64,000 bases of DNA, from assembly GCF_000174435.1 (NCBI RefSeq), contig NZ_ACJN02000003.1, positions 822,263 through 886,262 on the forward strand. Reading direction: 5' to 3'. Shown here one piece after another: positions 52,649 through 59,393 of the stretch (positions are counted from its first letter, which is position 1; each line of letters starts with the position of its first letter). Source of the stretch: Desulfonatronospira thiodismutans ASO3-1. Lineage in GTDB: Bacteria; Desulfobacterota; Desulfovibrionia; Desulfovibrionales; Desulfonatronovibrionaceae. The position numbers were made by a program, and so were the translations under genes. The notes under the pieces were generated by a model. That model had not been told where the DNA came from and ran no database searches. It saw nothing but the letters and a program-made list of their open reading frames with translations.

Positions 52649-52987
52649 TCAGCCATCAACCACCGCTTTAACGGCTGTTTTTATTTCTTCCAATACTCTT
52701 GAGGATACTGAACCTGTCTTTACCAAAAAACGTTTTGTCGACACGGACCGGATCTGAAACGTATCAACAGCAGATAGCTTCATTAGATTATTATCACTGT
52801 CTGGTACGATTTTTACCAGCCATATAGCTCCCTCAAAACTATCTTTCCATTCTGTTACAGGAACTATTACTTTGAGAGGCAAAATTCCTATTGAATCGTT
52901 ATTTATAATTACAGCAGGCCGTTTCTTCTTTATTTCGGATCCGATAGTCGGGTTTAGGTCTATTTCCCATATTTCAACCTGTCTCAC
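52649..52987 (-). CDS. MazF/PemK-type mRNA interferase toxin
   Basis: A 112-residue toxin that cleaves mRNA. The family opening VEIWEIDLNPTIGSEIKKKR followed by PAVIINND is clear (conserved R-P-x-x-I-x-x-N). The later strand KLSAVDTFQIRSVSTKRFLV has the D-x-x-x-x-R pattern. Its start overlaps the antitoxin stop by 4 nt. Confidence 0.92.
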   Translation of the reverse strand: MRQVEIWEIDLNPTIGSEIKKKRPAVIINNDSIGILPLKVIVPVTEWKDSFEGAIWLVKIVPDSDNNLMKLSAVDTFQIRSVSTKRFLVKTGSVSSRVLEEIKTAVKAVVDG

Positions 52988-53235
52988 AGAAACTCCTCGC
53001 TATCTAAATCCGTAAAAACGGTAAATTCTTTATCTGTGTTATATTCTGAAACAAGCTCTCTCGCCTTCTTGGCCATTTTGTCCTTTTGCTTATTCTTCCT
53101 CAAATCATTGCTTAGGCGATTAAGAGCCTCTCTAACCATGCTGCTTTGATCTAAAAATCCCCATTCTCTGTAACTTTCCAACAATTGTATCTGTTCGGAA
53201 TCAATTGAAAATTTCTTTTGGCTTAAGGATGACAT
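52984..53235 (-). CDS. CopG/MazE-like antitoxin
   Basis: An 83-residue protein with a ribbon-helix-helix type N-terminus (KKFSIDSEQIQLLESYREWG, then QSSMVREALNRLSNDLRKNK) and an acidic C-terminal tail (EFTVFTDLDSEEFL), which would bind the toxin. It precedes the MazF-like gene with ATGA overlap. A copy of its first 30 or so bases and upstream flank occurs at 53936-53972. Confidence 0.82.
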   Translation of the reverse strand: MSSLSQKKFSIDSEQIQLLESYREWGFLDQSSMVREALNRLSNDLRKNKQKDKMAKKARELVSEYNTDKEFTVFTDLDSEEFL

Positions 53236-53478
53236 GTTGATCCCCTCTTGGTTTTTTATTTGACCATAATTTTGATCCTTTTGAGATTCACAGTCAAGAA
53301 AAATGATGTCAGGAGGAAAGTTTACGCCGTGCCCCTAATCCAGAGCAGAAAAGGTCATGGTAGAGTAACAGCCCTTTTAAGGGAGTGGTCATTTAGAACG
53401 AACCACCCCCGGCCCCTCCTTAGCCAAGGAGGGGAGTAGTCCGTGCTGTACTCATAAAATGACAATCTTGTGTGACAG

Positions 53479-53629
53479 GTATCTGTTTAGCGCTTTTAAG
53501 GAAAGCAGGGGACAGGCACTCCGGGACCCACTTGAGCATCATTTTGTGCTTAAAATATCTCATTTTTTGGGACAAGTGGGTCCCGGAAGAGCCAGTCCCC
53601 ATGCCACATGCAAAGCGCTAAACAGATAC
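53479..53629. repeat. Nested inverted repeat of 151 bp
   Basis: Outer arms GTATCTGTTTAGCGCTTT (53479-53496) and AAAGCGCTAAACAGATAC (53612-53629) are exact inverses. Inner arms of about 30 nt (53507-53535 and 53570-53600), with the shared core CCGGGACCCACTTG and GGGGAC ends, form a second stem inside. The same two-level design is seen at 22451-22616. Confidence 0.9.
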
Positions 53630-53935
53630 TGTGACAGCAAAATGCTGAAACAACTTAGATGCCGAATTGTAGTTACTCAGGCACTTAGCCCAAATTTCAA
53701 GCAAACATGCTGTTTCATTTTCAAAAGAAGCCAAGGCGTTTTGCCCACAGAACACCCCAGTGTATTAAAGGAGTATACACGGGGCAGGCACAGATGAGCG
53801 CGGAAGTTTTTAAGGTGTTGCTGAGCAACGCATATTGCGTATATTCCGAGGGCAGACTCTTTTTGCTCCGCAGGGGCCTCTTTTTCCACGCACGGTTGCG
53901 GCAAAAGCCTATCTGCCTAACTTTTTTTGTTCAGG

Positions 53936-53972
53936 ATTAATTGAAAATTTCTTTTGGCTTAAGGATGAAATT
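53936..53972 (-). repeat. Partial direct duplicate of the CopG-like antitoxin start
   Basis: ATTAATTGAAAATTTCTTTT followed by GGCTTAAGGATGA matches 53202-53234, with one base changed near the left end, in the same orientation. The copy covers the first 10 or so codons and ends where the start codon should be (AAATTTTG instead of ACATGTTG). Confidence 0.85.
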
Positions 53973-54066
53973 TTGAGCCTATGATTGAATCCAGGTTCCG
54001 ATAGAAATCGCTTTCATAAAAATTACAGCTCAGCAATTCGTCAAATTGCTTTACATTTAAATATAG

Positions 54067-54258
54067 TTACTGAGCTATGGATTTGTAAGTTTTCGGAGGC
54101 AAACAATCTCGTCCCTTTGGAATTGTAACCCTGATCAACTTGCCCTGATATCTGGTTCTGGCGTTGAATTCTTTCTTGCCTGCAAAATCAAGGCTTAGCT
54201 TTTGTTCACACTTCTTCTTTATGTCATGCGCTGAAAACTGATTATTTTTCATGGCCAC
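54067..54258 (-). CDS. HicA-like small toxin (tentative)
   Basis: A 63-residue basic protein. The end GKLIRVTIPKGRDCLPPKTY followed by KSIAQ recalls the HicA ending, in which a strand is followed by a loop and a helix. The HicA catalytic G-S-H motif is not present; the matching place reads FNARTRYQGK. It overlaps the HicB-like gene by 10 nt. It may be a diverged HicA or another small RNA-binding toxin. Confidence 0.5.
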   Translation of the reverse strand: MAMKNNQFSAHDIKKKCEQKLSLDFAGKKEFNARTRYQGKLIRVTIPKGRDCLPPKTYKSIAQ

Positions 54259-54605
54259 GAGATATTATCGTCAAGAGTTCTCTTTATGCTGGACCATTCA
54301 GCATCCAGATCCTGCTCTTCCTTAAGGTCCTCCCAAAGAGATTCGATCTCTCGCTTGAGCATATCAACAGCTTCTATGGTGTCTTCCCCGCATCCATAGA
54401 GAGGCAGATCCGGGCAACGAGCCAGGATCATATGCTTGTCCGGTTCAATGATTATGCTCAAAGGCTGTTTTAAAACATGGTTTACAAGACGATTGACAAA
54501 CAAAGTACAAACCCACTCAACGCCAACCTTTTCATGCCCGTTGACCTCATGACCAGGTGAACGTACAGGTATTGCTTGAGGGGCTTCGAGAGTGCTTTGA
54601 TTCAT
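54249..54605 (-). CDS. HicB-like antitoxin
   Basis: A 118-residue protein. The middle IIIEPDKHMILARCPDLPLY followed by GCGEDTIEAVDMLKREIESL fits the partial RNase-H fold of HicB (strand, C-P-D-L-P, G-x-D-T-x-x-E-A). No DNA-binding domain follows. Upstream of the small HicA-like gene; start is the ATG at 54605 after AGGAGG. Confidence 0.62.
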   Translation of the reverse strand: MNQSTLEAPQAIPVRSPGHEVNGHEKVGVEWVCTLFVNRLVNHVLKQPLSIIIEPDKHMILARCPDLPLYGCGEDTIEAVDMLKREIESLWEDLKEEQDLDAEWSSIKRTLDDNISWP

Positions 54606-54667
54606 GGGGTTCCTCCTAAAGTTTCACCAGAACACGCTTCAGGGAAAACTTAGTTGAATTTAAGAAG

Positions 54668-54755
54668 TGGCGGAGGGAGAGAGATTCGAACTCCCGGACC
54701 CTTTCGGGTCTGCGGTTTTCAAGACCGCCGCCTTCAGCCACTCGGCCATCCCTCC
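54668..54755 (-). tRNA. tRNA-Ser (anticodon TGA)
   Basis: On the minus strand: acceptor GGAGGGA pairs with TCCCTCC, discriminator G, encoded CCA. The D-arm starts TGGCCGAGTGGCTGAAGGC. The anticodon stem-loop is GCGGT-CTTGAAA-ACCGC, with anticodon TGA. A long variable arm (GACCCGAAAGGGTC) and the T-arm GGGAGTTCGAATCTCTC follow. 88 nt including CCA. Serine identity fits the long variable arm. Confidence 0.95.
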
Positions 54756-54882
54756 GCATGATAAACAGACACAGGACGTGTCCAGGGTGTGAGTCAATAT
54801 TCAGGCCCGCTGACTTTCAGGCCCTGGATATTGCTTTATATCTGTGGATATTTATAATATGCACATGGCTTCTGTCAACAAA
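54707..54882 (-). repeat. 176-bp direct repeat, copy 1 (5' part of tRNA-Ser and its upstream flank)
   Basis: Matches 55880-56054 with only a few differences, in the same orientation. It starts within the tRNA (after the variable arm) and runs through the anticodon, D-arm and about 127 bp of upstream sequence, which includes CACAGGACGTGTCCAGGGTG. Confidence 0.93.
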
Positions 54883-54890
54883 GCCGCCTT

Positions 54891-55313
54891 TTAAGGTTGC
54901 TCCAGAAGCAGATTTCGAAAGGGGTACTGGTTTTTCCAGCGGTATGCATGAAAATCGCGTTCGTCGGTGCTTACGATACGGCCTTCGCCACTTTCTTCCG
55001 CCAGGAGAACAAGTGACGCATCAGCCAGGTCCATGGGCAGGTCCCTGAACTGATTCATCAATGCAATTACTCGGGGAAAATGAGATGCTTCCATGACAAA
55101 TATCCCTACTCCCTGCGATTCTAAAGTATGCAGCCATGCCAGGGTCTTGGAAACTCCAATTCGCCCAAACATAAGATGCACACATTCCACGAGCACAGGC
55201 CATGTGGTCATCAGAGGCTCACGATTGTTGCGGAAAAAATCACAGCACAGCCCATGACTGGCATCACGGCGGTCAAGCAAGGCCAGCCAGGCACCGGTAT
55301 CAACCAAAATCAT
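54891..55313 (-). CDS. VapC-like PIN-domain toxin
   Basis: A 140-residue PIN-domain ribonuclease. The acidic residues are visible: MILVDTGAWLALLDRRD at the start (D5), the middle glutamate in VLVECVHLMF, and MDLADASLVLLAEESG with later IVSTDERDFHAYRW. Its start overlaps the upstream antitoxin by 14 nt. The pair lies between the two copies of the tRNA-linked direct repeat. Confidence 0.88.
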   Translation of the reverse strand: MILVDTGAWLALLDRRDASHGLCCDFFRNNREPLMTTWPVLVECVHLMFGRIGVSKTLAWLHTLESQGVGIFVMEASHFPRVIALMNQFRDLPMDLADASLVLLAEESGEGRIVSTDERDFHAYRWKNQYPFRNLLLEQP

Positions 55314-55581
55314 GATATTTGCCGTATTTTTTTGAAAAGTCTACTTTGGTTTTGTAAGTTTTAGAAAGCTGTTCATCACTCTCAATGCAGCCCACAAAAC
55401 CAATTTCATCCAGAGCTTGAAAAAGCGCAGAATCAGACGTGGTTGCAGCAGAAGAGGGCTCCGGCCTTTCAGACGGCAATCCGTGGCGTCTTTTGACAAA
55501 CTGCACAAACTCCCACACTTCTTTTTGCAGGTCAGGGGGCAATGTCTCTATTTCGCTTTGAAAATCGATCCTGGAAGTCAT
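55300..55581 (-). CDS. VapB-like antitoxin (DUF2281-like)
   Basis: A 93-residue acidic protein. The N-terminal part IDFQSEIETLPPDLQKEVWE followed by FVQFVKRR matches the short helical domain of DUF2281-type antitoxins (L-P-x-x-L-x-x-E-V-x-x-F-V). The C-terminal tail (SKTYKTKVDFSKKYGKYHDF) would contact the toxin. First gene of the pair; the overlap indicates coupled translation. Confidence 0.75.
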   Translation of the reverse strand: MTSRIDFQSEIETLPPDLQKEVWEFVQFVKRRHGLPSERPEPSSAATTSDSALFQALDEIGFVGCIESDEQLSKTYKTKVDFSKKYGKYHDFG

Positions 55582-55617
55582 AATGTCTACCTTGTCGGGA
55601 AATTCACAGGTTCAGCG

Positions 55618-55815
55618 CTAATGAGTTTTCATCCGGAAACGGTTCTTTTTCCTTTTGGCGGCGTCAATCTGTACAATTATTCGTCAACGTATTAAGATAC
55701 GCCTCCTCATAATTGCTTGATTTCCTTGCCAAAAGAAAAAACTCCTCGTTTCCGGAAAGAAAACCAATAGCTTCAACATCCGGAAAGAAAGACTTTCCGG
55801 ATGGAAACTAATGAG
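55618..55815. mobile_element. MITE-like unit with CTAATGAGTTTTCATCCGGAAA ends
   Basis: The left end (55618-55639) and the inverse of the right end (55794-55815) agree at 19 of 22 bases. A second inner inverted pair follows, TTTTTCCTTTTGGC (55645-55658) against GCCAAAAGAAAAA. CCGGAAA recurs inside. No protein is encoded. It is different from the GTAACCATTCAGGGG family. Confidence 0.75.
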
Positions 55816-55879
55816 TTCGAAGTGACTGTTCAACTGCACTCAATGTGAGGCAGGACGAGTAATGCTTTGCCCTCATGCT

Positions 55880-56054
55880 GGTCTGCGGTTTTCAAGACCG
55901 CCGCCTTCAGCCACTCGGCCATCCCTCCGCATGATAAACAGACACAGGACGTGTCCAGGGTGTGAGTCAATATCCGGCCCGCTGACTTTCAGGCCCTGGA
56001 TATTGCTTTATATCTGTGGATATTTATAATATGCACACAGCTTCTGTCAACAAA
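55880..56054 (-). pseudogene. Truncated tRNA-Ser duplicate with upstream flank (direct repeat copy 2)
   Basis: Carries the 5' part of tRNA-Ser(TGA) up to the end of the anticodon arm and the same upstream flank as copy 1. It lacks the variable arm, T-arm and 3' acceptor strand, so it cannot make a tRNA. The break is at CTGGTCTGCGG (55879), where copy 1 continues with the variable arm. Confidence 0.9.
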
Positions 56055-56240
56055 ACCAGTGGAGGCTGAACCCTGAATCTTGACTTAAAAAAACAAACAA
56101 CCCAAAACACACCCTGGCTTTTTTCGACAAATTCACCCTGCCGAATATTTGGTTGGCAGGTACTCCTGGCAAAGGAACTTGAAAAAAGGAACTGAAGGGC
56201 TTATTTACGGGCCTGGACGATAAGAATTATGGAGGCTGTC

Positions 56241-56495
56241 ATGCAGACACACAACACCATTGAACAGAGGTTTCTCCAGGAAATCAAGGGCCTGGACCAG
56301 GATGAAGTCGAAAAAATAATCAAAATGGTCCGCTTTATGAAATCAGAAATTCTCAAGGCAAAACAGAAAAATACCAGGCCGGACCTAATGAAATATGCCG
56401 GATTTCTCAACGATCTTTCCCCTGATGAAAACGAGCTGTTCAATCAGGCTGTTCAGAGAAAGAGTATGTTCAAAGGGCGGGAACTGGAGTTATGA
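56241..56495 (+). CDS. Antitoxin-like protein
   Basis: An 84-residue protein (QTHNTIEQRFLQEIKGLDQD, then EVEKIIKMVRFMKSEILKAK, ending FNQAVQRKSMFKGRELEL), helical and charged like the DUF2281-type antitoxins. The ATG at 56241 has GGAGG 7 nt ahead; an in-frame ATG four codons earlier overlaps that site. Its stop overlaps the ATG of a short toxin relic (ATGA), which supports an antitoxin role. Confidence 0.65.
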   Translation: MQTHNTIEQRFLQEIKGLDQDEVEKIIKMVRFMKSEILKAKQKNTRPDLMKYAGFLNDLSPDENELFNQAVQRKSMFKGRELEL

Positions 56496-56539
56496 AAAAA
56501 GCCCTGCTGGATATAGATTTTTTCGCTGACACCCCATAG
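56492..56539 (+). pseudogene. Relic of a VapC-type PIN toxin (15 codons)
   Basis: The frame MKKALLDIDFFADTP ends with TAG at 56537. The opening M-K-K-A-L-L-D-x-D is that of PIN-domain toxins, in which the first Asp is catalytic. The rest of the gene is missing. It follows the antitoxin with 4-nt overlap. Confidence 0.6.
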
Positions 56540-56626
56540 CATAACCTGCCACCAACCTCTTGTCATTGGTTATTAAAGATCCCGGCTCAACCGTCCTATA
56601 CTTTCAAGACACAAAATACATGATCT

Positions 56627-57718
56627 ATGTCAACGAAACATGTAAAGAATGAAAAAGATATCATGACCCACAAGGAAATCGATCAATACCATGCTCTGGC
56701 CCTTTTTTCCGGGGGGCTGGATTCCATATTGTCCATCAAGACTATCCAGGAGCAGGGTCTAAAGGTCCTGGGTCTGCACTTCTGCTCCCCCTTTTTCGGG
56801 AACCCGCAGAAGCTGGAGCACTGGGAGAAGGTGTACGGCCTGGATCTGCTGGCCCTGGACGTATCCCGGGAGTATGTGCAAATGCTTTGCAGCGGGCCGG
56901 AATTCGGCCTGGGAAAGCTGCTCAACCCATGTATTGACTGCAAGATCTTTATGCTTCAGAAGACGAGAGACCTGCTGGATAAATACGGGGCCGAGTTTGT
57001 CATTTCCGGTGAAGTACTGGGTCAGCGTCCCATGTCCCAGCGAAGGGACGCCCTGTTTGTCATCCTCAAGGAAGCCGGGTTAAAGGACCTGCTTTTAAGG
57101 CCCCTTTCAGCCAGGCACCTGCCGCCGACCAGGGCCGAGAGAGAAGGCCTGGTGGACCGCGGTCAGCTGCAGGCCATCTCCGGCAGGGGACGCAAGGAGC
57201 AGATGGCCCTGGCCAGAAAATACAACATTACCGAGATCCCCACTCCAGCTGGGGGATGCCGCCTGACAGACCAGGAATCATGCAAGAGATACCTGCCCCT
57301 TCTGCAGCATCACAGACCCGGGCCGGAGGACTTTGTCCTGGCCAACCAGGGCCGGCAGTTCTGGTGTGAATCCTACTGGATGACCATCGGCCGGGACAAG
57401 CAGGACAATGAACGCATACAGGAAATGGTCCGGGATGATGACTATATGTTCTGGCTCAAGATGCATCCAGGCCCCACCGGTCTTGGACGGAATATAACCG
57501 GATCGCCCTGGCCCGGTAAAGTCCTGCAGAGCGCTGCAGCCCTGGTGGGACATTACTCCCCCAGGGCCAGGAAATGCCTGCGCAAGGTAGACGTGACTGT
57601 GCAGCACAAAGGAGAGCAGACAGAGCTTTCAGTGTGGCCCGGACCGGACCTGGAAGGACTCTCCTGGGCCGAGCCGGTGTGGGATCAGGATGCGGCCAGG
57701 GGGCTTTTTGCAGTTTAA
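56627..57718 (+). CDS. PP-loop ATPase, tRNA-thiolation-like
   Basis: A 363-residue protein with the PP-loop motif ALALFSGGLDSILSIKTIQE and cysteines in LLNPCIDCKIFMLQKTRDLL, in the pattern of MnmA/ThiI-like tRNA sulfur transferases and their relatives. A further conserved block is EFVISGEVLGQRPMSQRRDA, then ITEIPTPAGGCRLTDQESCK. The C-terminal part resembles a domain often fused in this group. The exact modified base is unknown. The start could also be the ATG at 56663, which removes 12 residues; neither has a strong ribosome site. Confidence 0.75.
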   Translation: MSTKHVKNEKDIMTHKEIDQYHALALFSGGLDSILSIKTIQEQGLKVLGLHFCSPFFGNPQKLEHWEKVYGLDLLALDVSREYVQMLCSGPEFGLGKLLNPCIDCKIFMLQKTRDLLDKYGAEFVISGEVLGQRPMSQRRDALFVILKEAGLKDLLLRPLSARHLPPTRAEREGLVDRGQLQAISGRGRKEQMALARKYNITEIPTPAGGCRLTDQESCKRYLPLLQHHRPGPEDFVLANQGRQFWCESYWMTIGRDKQDNERIQEMVRDDDYMFWLKMHPGPTGLGRNITGSPWPGKVLQSAAALVGHYSPRARKCLRKVDVTVQHKGEQTELSVWPGPDLEGLSWAEPVWDQDAARGLFAV

Positions 57719-57776
57719 TCCTGCACCAGTGTCACGTATATTGTAAAACACCCAAAACAAAAAAGGAGAACTATAA

Positions 57777-58037
57777 ATGAGTACGCCCAGCGGCATGTAT
57801 TACTATCCGGACCCAAGGAACAAGAAGGAGCGGATGTATGTCCGGGACAATGAGGGCAGCATCGAGTTCAGGCTGTGGAACCAGGACCAGCCGGAGATCT
57901 GGGAGAGGCACGGCTGGCTGGATATGGACATTATAAAACGGGCGGCGAAAATGTACGGGGATAAAAAACAGGACCCACTGAAACTGTATGACCTGGACAT
58001 CGCCAGATCGCTTCTCAAGCAGAATAGGAAGGGATAA
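57777..58037 (+). CDS. Conserved small protein of unknown function
   Basis: An 86-residue protein rich in aromatic and charged residues (SGMYYYPDPRNKKERMYVRD, FRLWNQDQPEIWERHGWLDM), with no signal peptide or membrane segment. Ribosome site AAAGGAG before the ATG at 57777. It lies 58 bp after the PP-loop gene on the same strand. I do not recognise a named family, but base use and start signal look like a real gene. Confidence 0.7.
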   Translation: MSTPSGMYYYPDPRNKKERMYVRDNEGSIEFRLWNQDQPEIWERHGWLDMDIIKRAAKMYGDKKQDPLKLYDLDIARSLLKQNRKG

Positions 58038-58129
58038 TAAGATGCGGCTGCAAAAAGTCCCGGTTTCTCCACGCCCCTGCGCGGAAAATGAGCCCCTGAG
58101 AAAAAATATTGAAATAAGGAAGGGAGTTC

Positions 58130-58170
58130 ATACAACCACCCCCGGCCCCTCCTTGGCTAAGGAGGGGAGT
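58130..58170. repeat. CCCCTCCTTGGCTAAGGAGGGG hairpin copy
   Basis: CATACAACCACCCCCGGCCC followed by CTCCTTGGCTAAGGAGGGGA is the inverse-order relative of the 58-bp repeat at 38133-38246, and close to the copy at 53400-53437. Confidence 0.8.
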
Positions 58171-58217
58171 AGATGCCGGGTGTCCGTAAACATTCAGCGG
58201 GATGCCGAAACCGGCCA

Positions 58218-58250
58218 GTAATCAATACTGGGGACCCCCTGAATGGTTAC
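58218..58250. repeat. MITE-like 33-bp hairpin (GTAACCATTCAGGGG family)
   Basis: GTAATCAATACTGGGG (58218-58233) and CCCCTGAATGGTTAC (58236-58250) form an imperfect hairpin, the smallest member of the family. It is downstream of the small conserved gene. Confidence 0.65.
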
Positions 58251-58310
58251 GGGTGTCCTCTCGTGCCTGAAAAAAACTTTTTACAGACACATTAGACCAG
58301 ACGGGAAGGA

Positions 58311-59387
58311 TTAAAGCTCGGAAAAAAGGATCGCCCTGTTGCGGCCGGATTCCTTGGCGTGGTAGAGGGCCTTGTCAGCCGCTCCTATAAGCATTCCGGC
58401 GTCCCAGTCTTTCTGCAGTTCCGCCACTCCGATACTGACTGTAAAGTTGATGGAGTCTCCCAGACTTCCATCTTTTTTCCTGGGAATGAAATTGTAGCCC
58501 TGCACCTCGCGGCGCAGTTCCTCGGCCTGTACACCGGCCAGCTGTTCATCGGTGTCCTTAAAAATTATACACAGCTCTTCTCCTCCATAACGACAGGGAT
58601 AACCGCTGCCCACCTCGGCATGCTCCTTGATGATCTTGGCCAGGGCCTTTAGCACATCATCCCCCACCTGATGCCCCCAGCTGTCGTTAATGGATTTGAA
58701 GTGATCCACATCTATCATGAGCAGGGCCAGGCGGGCATTATTTTCCAGGGCCTGCTCAGTCAAACTGTAAATCTTCTCGTCAAACCAGCTGCGATTATAG
58801 AGCGATCCCAGCAGATGGTCATACCTGGCATAGTGTTCCAGAGTTCTGGCCTTGTTTTCCCAGGAATCGGCCTCTTTTCTGGCCTGGGTTACTATCTCTT
58901 TTATTGTTCCCCGGATATAGCCGATGATCTCGCCGGGATCCTTGTTGTTTTCGATATCCGATACAGTCTGCTCCCCGAAATCCTCCAGGTCGGTGCTCTG
59001 GCGGTTGACTGATTTCCTGAACTCATCTGTGAGCAGCTGAATCTGGGACAGCAAAGTATTGGTGAACTTCTGCTCGTTGGCCAGCTTCTGTTCCATCAGC
59101 CCCAGGTTGTCCTGCAGGTTGCAGGTAAAAGCCTCTTCCATGCTGCGTATGATCCTGTCCAGGTTTTCCCCGGTGAACTCCTTTTTTTCTATTACTTGCA
59201 GAACCTCTCTTTGCAGCTGGTATTTCTTTTCTAACTCGATGGAGTTCATCCGGCTCATGAGATTGCGGATAAAAAAGATCACCGCTATCCATTCCGGCCG
59301 GTGCTCAACTCCCAGCCTGCACAGAGTACTGTTCAGTTCGTCCGGGGTAATGGACTTTGTGCTATTTTTTTTCTTGTTTGCTTCCAT
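58311..59387 (-). CDS. GGDEF-domain diguanylate cyclase
   Basis: Makes the second messenger cyclic di-GMP. The 358-residue protein has no membrane segment. The N-terminal 190 residues are helical (RNLMSRMNSIELEKKYQLQR, QNLDRIIRSMEEAF-like), probably a sensory or dimerisation part. The GGDEF domain follows: LLGSLYNRSWFDEKIYSLTE, MIDVDHFKSINDSWGHQVGD and the active site CRYGGEELCIIF, i.e. GGEEL, which is compatible with activity. VSIGVAELQ closes it. No RxxD inhibitory site was evident. Confidence 0.93.
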   Translation of the reverse strand: MEANKKKNSTKSITPDELNSTLCRLGVEHRPEWIAVIFFIRNLMSRMNSIELEKKYQLQREVLQVIEKKEFTGENLDRIIRSMEEAFTCNLQDNLGLMEQKLANEQKFTNTLLSQIQLLTDEFRKSVNRQSTDLEDFGEQTVSDIENNKDPGEIIGYIRGTIKEIVTQARKEADSWENKARTLEHYARYDHLLGSLYNRSWFDEKIYSLTEQALENNARLALLMIDVDHFKSINDSWGHQVGDDVLKALAKIIKEHAEVGSGYPCRYGGEELCIIFKDTDEQLAGVQAEELRREVQGYNFIPRKKDGSLGDSINFTVSIGVAELQKDWDAGMLIGAADKALYHAKESGRNRAILFSEL

Positions 59388-59393
59388 GCTTTT

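Larger units (their letters stand above)
53236..54066. other. Repeat-filled intergenic region
   Basis: About 830 bp with no credible gene; short open frames here have no domain. It contains a CCCCTCCTTAGCCAAGGAGG hairpin (53412-53433), a nested inverted repeat (53479-53629), and a partial duplicate of the CopG-like antitoxin start (53936-53972). Confidence 0.7.
55582..56240. other. Repeat region upstream of VapB-like gene
   Basis: About 660 bp with no gene. Contains a 198-bp MITE-like unit with CATCCGGAAA ends (55618-55815) and copy 2 of the tRNA-linked direct repeat (55880-56054). Confidence 0.75.

Noticed and set aside
53677-53940. Open frames on both strands between the nested repeat and the antitoxin duplicate
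   Set aside because: No domain, overlapping frames on opposite strands, and surrounded by repeats.
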